DNA of 10,699 nucleotides. It comes from JBBUX01 sp037445775. Lineage in GTDB: Bacteria > Actinomycetota > Coriobacteriia > Anaerosomatales > PHET01. Within the stretch, counting starts at the first letter, position 1; each line of letters begins with the position of its first letter. This document shows positions 6,099 through 10,699 of the stretch, one piece after another. The stretch is taken from the NCBI GenBank assembly GCA_037445775.1, contig JBBIJX010000056.1:1-10699 (forward strand), in the 5' to 3' direction. The notes beneath the pieces are model-generated. The model did not search any database, was not told where the DNA came from, and was given only the letters and a program-made list of their open reading frames with translations. A program made the position numbers and the translations under genes.

Positions 6099-6719
6099 TC
6101 AGCGCGTCAGCGTCGCAAACACGGACCCCTCGTCCCTCACGCCCTGCACACCACGCTCAAGATCGATCCTGGGTACCATGCGGTACCAAGACGAAGAGCC
6201 CTCGCCCATCACAGGACGGGATGCGTAGCGTTCGGCGTTTGCGTTGAACCACGTGTGAAGGCCTCTGGCAGGGATGATGACCAGGTCGTCGTGCCCGACC
6301 TTCAGCTCACTGTAGAACACCTCGTCGGGTTCGGACGCGAGCGCCGCGACCTCAGCCTCGGGCTGTGCGAGCGCTAGGAAGTAGTAGTGGATCTCATCGG
6401 CACCGGACTCCACGGCCCAGCCCGCCTGGCGCGTCGCGGAGTCAGCGATGGCCTCGAGACCATAGGTGCCTGCGCCAGATCGGTAGAAGTTGAGCGACCG
6501 GTCAGAGATAAGCGTGGGGTCGGTCCCACAGTACGGGTCGGGCTTGACAAGGACCCGCCGGAACCCGCCCTGCCATGCGTACGCGATGTCGATGTGTTGT
6601 CCCAAACCCGTCCCTGACACACTCGTCCGCCGCACATCCGCGCGACCCTGCCGTTCGAGCCAGCGGACCAGGATGCGTTCGGCAACGTCTTGCAGCAGTG
6701 CTGCGCCGGTCTTTGCCAC
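6099..6719 (-). CDS. Uncharacterised protein downstream of the CNB-domain gene
   Basis: A 206-aa soluble protein with no signal peptide or membrane span that I do not recognise as a named family. It starts with GTG at 6719 behind a GGGGGA ribosome-binding site and lies 10 nt after the CNB-domain gene, so the two are probably co-transcribed. The layout is an N-terminal helix (1-25), then two strands with HIDIAY (42-47, Asp44) and RRVLVKPD (54-61, Lys59). Next are a helical stretch with TRQAGW (96-101), a strand ADEIHYYFLAL (108-118), and a C-terminal segment with RPV and WYRMVPR motifs. The Asp ... x-V-K arrangement faintly recalls the PD-(D/E)xK nuclease fold, but the usual acidic residue two before the Lys is Leu57. 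Any nuclease role is therefore speculative. Regular codon usage and clear start signals support a real gene. Confidence 0.8.
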   Translation of the reverse strand: MAKTGAALLQDVAERILVRWLERQGRADVRRTSVSGTGLGQHIDIAYAWQGGFRRVLVKPDPYCGTDPTLISDRSLNFYRSGAGTYGLEAIADSATRQAGWAVESGADEIHYYFLALAQPEAEVAALASEPDEVFYSELKVGHDDLVIIPARGLHTWFNANAERYASRPVMGEGSSSWYRMVPRIDLERGVQGVRDEGSVFATLTR

Positions 6720-6729
6720 GTTGGTCCCC

Positions 6730-7143
6730 CTAGCGCCCGATGCGTTCGTCGGCCGCGCGCAGCCGTCGGCTCAAGACCTCAAGCAGCTTGACCGCGATGG
6801 TCGGATAGCGCTCGAGTTGCGCCTTGAAGTCCCAGCTCGAAAGCATCAGGCACTCAGTCTGCTCGAGGGCGCGGATCGTCGCCGATCGTGGCGCCTGATC
6901 GAGCAGCGACATCTCCCCGAAGAAGTCGCCTGGCCCGAACGCGCCCAGAGAGTGACCGTCCCGCAGTATCTCGACGCGGCCGGCGATGACCAGGTAGAAC
7001 GCTTGTCCGGGGGTACCCTGTGTGACGATGATCTGCCCGGGCTGGAAGAAACTCGCCTGGGCGACTGCGGCGATCGCCGCGATCTCGTCTGCGGTGCAGT
7101 TGCTGAAGATCGGGACGTGAGCGAGGAACTCCTCATGAGCCAT
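6730..7143 (-). CDS. Stand-alone cyclic-nucleotide-binding domain protein
   Basis: A 137-aa protein consisting of a single CRP/FNR-type cyclic-nucleotide-binding beta-roll and its C-terminal helix. The phosphate-binding cassette is intact: FGEMSLLDQAPRSAT (75-89), with Glu77 for the ribose hydroxyl and Arg86-Ser87 for the cyclic phosphate. Upstream are the typical FxPGxxIVxQGxxG (about 33-46) and FYLVIAGRVEIL (49-60) stretches. No DNA-binding helix-turn-helix follows, as the protein ends about 25 residues after the roll. It is therefore not a transcription factor by itself and may act on a partner. The ATG at 7143 has a GAGGTGA ribosome-binding site. It is divergent from a nucleotide cyclase 148 nt away and followed by an unknown gene, which suggests that it senses that cyclase's product (inference). 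Confidence 0.9.
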   Translation of the reverse strand: MAHEEFLAHVPIFSNCTADEIAAIAAVAQASFFQPGQIIVTQGTPGQAFYLVIAGRVEILRDGHSLGAFGPGDFFGEMSLLDQAPRSATIRALEQTECLMLSSWDFKAQLERYPTIAVKLLEVLSRRLRAADERIGR

Positions 7144-7241
7144 CCGTGCTCACCTCGCTTTCGACGGTGTGTTCGCGGTCACTGCGCCGCTGCGGTCGTA
7201 GGTCCATAGGTGAGTCTACCGCAGACGGCCAGGGCGTGTAT

Positions 7242-7269
7242 GCGTCAGAATACCGCTGAGACGCGTCAG
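7242..7269. repeat. Paired GCGTCAG repeats upstream of the cyclase
   Basis: Two exact copies of GCGTCAG (7242-7248 and 7263-7269) start 21 bp apart, about two helical turns, and each is followed within 7 nt by CTGAG. The second copy also forms CTGA-N6-TCAG dyad symmetry (7256-7269). They lie in the 148-bp divergent region, 22-50 bp before the cyclase ATG. They could be an operator or a leader structure. I found no convincing -35/-10 pair in this intergenic region on either strand. Confidence 0.35.
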
Positions 7270-7291
7270 CATCTGAGAACCGGGAGGACAG

Positions 7292-8869
7292 ATGACGAAG
7301 CGGTTCCGGCGACACAACGCGCGGTTGCTCGGGTGGCTCAAGGCCGCGTTCGTCGGGCTCGCCACAACGGCCGCGCTCATCGCGATGTCGTTCGTCCCGC
7401 TGTGGGGGGCGCTTGCGCTCGGTACCGGCTGCGGCCTGCTCACGTTCGCAGCGATCGACCTGGGCATCCTCGCGGCGGTCATCTCGCTGTCGCTGCCGAT
7501 CACCGCGGCCGACCCGATGGCCGGCATGGCCTTCCTGGTGCTCGGCATCATCACGATCCGCTACCTGGGCGCCGACGGAGGCCGCGTCTTCCTCATCATC
7601 GCGCTGGCACTCGCTGGCGCCTCAACCGGCTCGACCTGGGCGGTTGTCGCGATCGCTGGATACCTCCTCGGTACGAGCGAGGGCGCGCTCGCGGCCGCTG
7701 TCGCATGCGCGAGCCTCGTGGTCGCTGGGCTGCTGACGGGACGGGCTGCAGTCGGAGCCACATTCACCGGAGGCTCCGAAGCAACGCGCCTGCTCGCATT
7801 CGGTGAGCAGATTGCAGGCAAGGACGTCCCGTGGCCCGAAACGTTCTTCAGCGCTCAGTGGCTCGCGCAGGCGTTCGGCGGCTTCAATGCGGACTCGGTG
7901 CAGCGCTTCGTCGACACGTTCGCCGGTGTCTCGCACCCGGTCGCGCTGGTGGCGCAACCCGGCCTCTGGGCACTCGGCGCCGTGGTCGCCGGGGTGCTGG
8001 TCAAGCAGGGTCGCCGCACGCGGCGGCGCGCGGTCTCGATAGTGGGCGCGGGCCTCGGCGCGCTCGTGCCGGCCTTGGGCGCATTCGCACTGAACTCGGC
8101 CGTCGGGTTGTCACTCGAGACCCAGACCATCGCGCTACAGGCGGCGCTGTCGGCGTTCGCCGCCATCGTTTTCGTAGGCGTTGCGGAGTGGATCTTCCCG
8201 CTCGAGGCGATCGCGGCCGCGCCCAGCACGCGCCCGCTGACGATGGCCGCTGAGGACGCCGACGTCGACGAGCTCTTGCGGCTCATCGCCTCCGCCGAAG
8301 AGAGGCTCACGACCGAGCACACCACGAACAAGGTCGTCATGATCACGGACATGAAATCCTTCTCGCGCATGACTGAGGAGGATGGAAGCATCCTGACCGC
8401 CAAGGCGATCCAGAAGCACCGGGACCTGTTGCTGCCGATCATCGAGAAGCACGGCGGTCACGGGAAGTCGACCGGTGGGGATGGTCTCGTGGCCGCCTTC
8501 GACACCCCGGAGGGCGCGCTCGTGGCCGCTGCGGAGATGCAGCGGGCTCTCGACGCGCACAACACCTCGCATCCCGACGAGCGCCAGATGACGGTGCGCA
8601 TCGGTGTCGCTGACGGCGAGGTGGTGCTCGACAAGCGCGGGCGGCCGTTCATCGGCGCCGCCCTGAACCTTGCGGCCCGGGTGATGAACCTCGCAGACGG
8701 CGGACAGGCGTTCGTAACCGCCGGGGTCGTGTCGCAGACGCCCGGCGCCGTCACTACCGCCGTGCTCGGCGAGTTCGAGTTGAAGAACATCGCGATGCCG
8801 GTGCGGATCGCCGAGATCCTGTGGGCGCCGGGGCAGCAACCGGTCGACCCGAAGACGCGCGAGGGCTGA
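7292..8869 (+). CDS. Membrane-anchored class III nucleotide cyclase
   Basis: The only plus-strand gene (525 aa), starting ATG behind GGGAGGACAG. Residues 11-305 hold roughly eight hydrophobic spans (about 11-35, 37-60, 62-72, 76-91, 98-125, 131-150, 220-238, 247-302 as one or two), with a soluble loop at about 160-215. I do not recognise this membrane domain. A linker (310-345) leads to the catalytic class III cyclase domain (346-515). Metal-binding Asp353 (ITDMKSFS) and Asp397 (GGDG) are present, as are the transition-state Asn459 and Arg463 (LNLAAR). The substrate-specifying positions are unusual. KSTGGDG has one residue more than the common KxxGDG, and Pro452 replaces the Asp normally seven residues before the Asn. 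The product is therefore uncertain (cAMP or another cyclic nucleotide). It is divergent from a CNB-domain gene. Confidence 0.92.
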   Translation: MTKRFRRHNARLLGWLKAAFVGLATTAALIAMSFVPLWGALALGTGCGLLTFAAIDLGILAAVISLSLPITAADPMAGMAFLVLGIITIRYLGADGGRVFLIIALALAGASTGSTWAVVAIAGYLLGTSEGALAAAVACASLVVAGLLTGRAAVGATFTGGSEATRLLAFGEQIAGKDVPWPETFFSAQWLAQAFGGFNADSVQRFVDTFAGVSHPVALVAQPGLWALGAVVAGVLVKQGRRTRRRAVSIVGAGLGALVPALGAFALNSAVGLSLETQTIALQAALSAFAAIVFVGVAEWIFPLEAIAAAPSTRPLTMAAEDADVDELLRLIASAEERLTTEHTTNKVVMITDMKSFSRMTEEDGSILTAKAIQKHRDLLLPIIEKHGGHGKSTGGDGLVAAFDTPEGALVAAAEMQRALDAHNTSHPDERQMTVRIGVADGEVVLDKRGRPFIGAALNLAARVMNLADGGQAFVTAGVVSQTPGAVTTAVLGEFELKNIAMPVRIAEILWAPGQQPVDPKTREG

Positions 8870-8887
8870 GTGCCCCCGAGGGTGTCG

Positions 8888-8964
8888 TGGAGCTGGCGAG
8901 GGGACTCGAACCCCTAACCCCCTGATTACAAGTCAGGTGCGCTACCGGATTGCGCCACGCCAGC
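8888..8964 (-). tRNA. tRNA-Thr (TGT anticodon)
   Basis: Minus-strand cloverleaf: perfect acceptor GCTGGCG/CGCCAGC, D-arm GCGC/GCGC, anticodon arm CCTGA-CTTGTAA-TCAGG (anticodon TGT), T-arm AGGGG-TTCGAGT-CCCCT, discriminator T (as in the other tRNA-Thr here) and an encoded CCA (8888-8890). It lies 52 nt after the sigH stop and converges on the cyclase gene with 18 nt between them. A TACACT box (8976-8981) just upstream could be a -10 element, but no matching -35 is seen, so read-through from sigH is also possible. Confidence 0.96.
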
Positions 8965-9016
8965 GAACGGGCAGCAGTGTACCCCGTGTGCTCGCCCGGC
9001 CGCCAGATGCACGAGG

Positions 9017-9670
9017 TCAGCAGGCCCGGCAGCGCTGGATCTGACACTCCATCTTGCGCTTGATGCGCTGCAGAGCGTTGTCGACGGCTTTGGTGTGCCG
9101 ATCCAGACGTTCGGCGATCTCTTGGTAGGACTTGCCATTGGTGTAGAGCCGCAGGACATCGCACTCAAAGGAGGATAGTGACTCCACGATCCCGGTGCGG
9201 ATGAAGTCCGTCTCCCATGCGCCGATCACGATGTCGGCCGGATCGCAGATGTCACGTGCGGCGATGATGTCGGAGAGCAGGCGCTCGCCCTCCTCGTCCG
9301 CCGTCGCAGGTTTCGAAAGCGACACGTACCCGTTCAGCGGCGTGTGCTTGCGCCGCGTCGCGGACTTCACTGCGGTGATCATCTGCCGCGTGACACAGAG
9401 CTCCGCGAAGGAATGAAAACTGGCCTGGCGCGCCGGGTCGTAGTCCCTGATCGCCTTGAAGAGGCCTATCATCCCCTCCTGCATGATGTCGTCGCGGTCC
9501 GCACCGGCCAGGAAGTACGAGCGCGCCTTACAGCGGATCAGACCCCGGTACCGCCTGATCAACTCCCCGCTCGCCACCTGATCGCCGCCTTGCGCGGCAG
9601 TGACCAGTACCGCATCCCCATGGCGCCCGTCGAGCCCCCGGAGCGCCGATCCACCCTGCGCAGCGCTCAT
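9017..9670 (-). CDS. sigH: RNA polymerase sigma factor of the SigH (Spo0H) type
   Basis: An alternative sigma-70 family factor that directs RNA polymerase to its own promoter class. In Bacillus, SigH governs post-exponential genes. The 217-aa product has region 2 (about 36-109, with DIMQEGMIGLFKAIRDYD and FAELCVTRQMITAVKSATRRKH) and region 4 with the helix-turn-helix SYQEIAERLDRHTKAVDNAL (181-200). The RHxKxxDNALQRxKRK run is typical of SigH. I chose the ATG at 9670 because GGGGGGTG lies at good distance. An in-frame GTG at 9688 would add 6 residues but has no ribosome-binding site. It follows yacP as in Firmicutes, after a ~200-nt spacer. The short C-terminus ends RCRAC with two extra cysteines. 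Confidence 0.93.
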   Translation of the reverse strand: MSAAQGGSALRGLDGRHGDAVLVTAAQGGDQVASGELIRRYRGLIRCKARSYFLAGADRDDIMQEGMIGLFKAIRDYDPARQASFHSFAELCVTRQMITAVKSATRRKHTPLNGYVSLSKPATADEEGERLLSDIIAARDICDPADIVIGAWETDFIRTGIVESLSSFECDVLRLYTNGKSYQEIAERLDRHTKAVDNALQRIKRKMECQIQRCRAC

Positions 9671-9876
9671 GCGCCACACCCCCCACACTATGGAGAAGCC
9701 TCATCATCATCCACAAGGGGACGGACGGCACCGCCGGCACGGCGCGAGGCCTCGTACGCCGACGGTAGCTCTACCGGTCGCATCAATCAACACCTGTGGA
9801 GGTATCCAATCGCCAAACACCGTGGACGCCGCGATGTCGAGGCTTGATGCACGAACTTGCATCGAGTGCGCGTCAC

Positions 9877-10392
9877 TCACGGCTTGCCGCGCGCCCACCG
9901 CTCCAGCGTCGCTCTTACATCGTCCGGGACACGGTCGGCGAGCGGCACGCGCCCGGTGCCCGTCTCGGCGTGCGCCGCGCGCTCCTCGTCCTCACGCGAC
10001 AGCTCGCGCACGAACTCGCCCGAGGAGCGGCGCGTAACCGAGCCACCCATCACCGCCCACTGCGTCTGCGCGTCGCTCGTCACGACGTCGACGGGTATCC
10101 CGCGGTCGCGCGCGCGTCTGGCCAATGACTCGATGACCGAGTCTGCACTGACACCGAACGGCGAGAAGATCACTGTCACGCCCAGTACGCTGTGGGGCTC
10201 GCCGGTCGACAACTCGTTTGATGCCCCGTCGAACACGACCGTCGCATCTGTCTCGCCGCCGACGTAGGCCGCGATGTCGCCCACGAGCGCCGAACGCGCC
10301 GCATCGATGTCGTCCCGGTCTGCCCTCTCTCGATACGGCCCGCCGTGACAGATGAGGTTGTACCCGTCGACGATGAGGGCGCGCCGTGTCAT
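9877..10392 (-). CDS. yacP: NYN-domain ribonuclease-like protein YacP/Rae1
   Basis: A 171-aa PIN-like (NYN) domain protein. The B. subtilis orthologue Rae1 is a ribosome-associated mRNA endonuclease acting in the A site. The start MTRRALIVDGYNLI contains the conserved VDGYN (8-12, catalytic-type Asp9). Other acidic positions are VVFDG (Asp55), SADSVIE (Asp85) and VTSD (Asp107), consistent with a PIN active site. The ATG at 10392 overlaps the rlmB stop by 4 nt (ATGA), and AGGAGG lies 11 nt upstream inside rlmB, indicating translational coupling. The frame stays open upstream within rlmB, but those codons are a shadow. The order rlmB-yacP-sigH matches Firmicutes and supports the call. Confidence 0.92.
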   Translation of the reverse strand: MTRRALIVDGYNLICHGGPYRERADRDDIDAARSALVGDIAAYVGGETDATVVFDGASNELSTGEPHSVLGVTVIFSPFGVSADSVIESLARRARDRGIPVDVVTSDAQTQWAVMGGSVTRRSSGEFVRELSREDEERAAHAETGTGRVPLADRVPDDVRATLERWARGKP

Positions 10393-10699
10393 GAGCCGCG
10401 CGCCCTCCTGCGCAGCCACTCGTACGCGATGGCGGTCGTGGCCTGCGCGACGTTGAGCGAACCCACAGCCCCTGCGCCGGGCAACCTCACCAAGAAGTCG
10501 CACGTCTCCTCTGTGAGACGTGCAAGCCCTTGCCCTTCCGAGCCCATCACGAGCACGATGCGCCCAGCGAGCGGTGCTTCCCAGACGGTCTGTTGGGCAT
10601 CGGCGGACGCGCCGGCGATCCAGAACCCGGCCTCCTTGAGCTGCTCGAGCGCACGCACGAGGTTGGTCTCGCGGACAAGCGGGATGTGCGCGAGTGCGC
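10389..10699 (-). CDS. rlmB: 23S rRNA 2'-O-methyltransferase RlmB, C-terminal part
   Basis: A SpoU/TrmH-family (SPOUT) methyltransferase that modifies a guanosine in 23S rRNA domain V. Only the C-terminal ~102 codons are inside the window, because the gene runs off the right edge on the minus strand. The visible part begins ALAHIPLVRETNLVRALEQL and continues LKEAGFWIAGA. It then has motif 2 VMGSEGQGL and motif 3 LPGAGAVGSLNVAQAT, which form the trefoil-knot S-adenosylmethionine site. The usual motif 3 reads IPM.G.v.SLNVs, so the LPGAGAVG form is a mild variant. Paralogous TrmH proteins are possible, but the linkage to yacP and sigH favours RlmB. Its TGA overlaps the yacP ATG. Confidence 0.9.
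   Translation of the reverse strand, partial: ALAHIPLVRETNLVRALEQLKEAGFWIAGASADAQQTVWEAPLAGRIVLVMGSEGQGLARLTEETCDFLVRLPGAGAVGSLNVAQATTAIAYEWLRRRARGS

Noticed and set aside
7256..7269. CTGA-N6-TCAG as a binding site for the neighbouring CRP-like protein
   Set aside because: That protein ends after its nucleotide-binding domain and has no helix-turn-helix, so it cannot bind DNA in the CRP manner.
6099..8869. Pycsar-type anti-phage cyclase system
   Set aside because: Pycsar effectors carry a toxic domain (TIR or membrane) fused to or next to the cyclic-nucleotide sensor, and the cyclases are soluble. Here the cyclase has many membrane spans and no recognised toxic domain is present. Kept only as a remote possibility.

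Overview
This is a high-GC window (strong G/C preference at third codon positions) from a bacterial chromosome. It carries the conserved transcription/translation block that precedes rpoB, plus a small accessory signalling insert. Several traits suggest a deep actinobacterial lineage such as Coriobacteriia (inference). The GC content and an actinobacteria-like r-protein leader point that way, yet the gene order rlmB-yacP-sigH ... rpmG-secE-nusG-rplK-rplA-rplJ-rplL is the classical Firmicutes order and includes a Spo0H-type SigH. No 16S rRNA or phylogenetic marker search could be run, so the taxonomy is tentative.

All genes except the cyclase are on the minus strand, so transcription reads from right to left. 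The right edge (10699-9670) holds the C-terminal part of the 23S rRNA methyltransferase gene rlmB, overlapped by yacP/rae1 (NYN nuclease), then sigH after a ~200 bp spacer, then tRNA-Thr(TGT). The next region (8869-6099) is an insert. It has a plus-strand membrane-anchored class III nucleotide cyclase with unusual substrate-recognition positions. Divergent from it is a stand-alone cyclic-nucleotide-binding-domain protein, followed 10 nt later by a conserved-looking 206-aa protein of unknown function. A strong sigma70-type promoter (5980-6009) then drives tRNA-Tyr(GTA), tRNA-Thr(GGT), tRNA-Met(CAT) and very probably tuf (EF-Tu), which ends in a GC-rich hairpin terminator (4194-4221).

A second promoter (4134-4163) starts the rpmG - tRNA-Trp(CCA) - secE - nusG - rplK - rplA unit. 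A third (1451-1479) starts rplJ-rplL behind a long leader. The leader contains the conserved L10(L12)4-binding L10-leader RNA and a downstream attenuator-like hairpin. A hairpin resembling the 23S L1-binding site abuts the rplA ribosome-binding site. A strong palindromic hairpin (110-137) follows rplL, where rpoB would be expected just beyond the left edge.

Most of the window is core machinery: ribosomal proteins L33, L11, L1, L10 and L7/L12, EF-Tu, SecE, NusG and tRNAs, with autoregulatory RNA elements. The part worth a second look is the cyclase / CNB-protein / unknown-protein cluster set between sigH and the tRNA-tuf unit, together with a 76-nt structured spacer between nusG and rplK and a pair of repeats two helical turns apart upstream of the cyclase.
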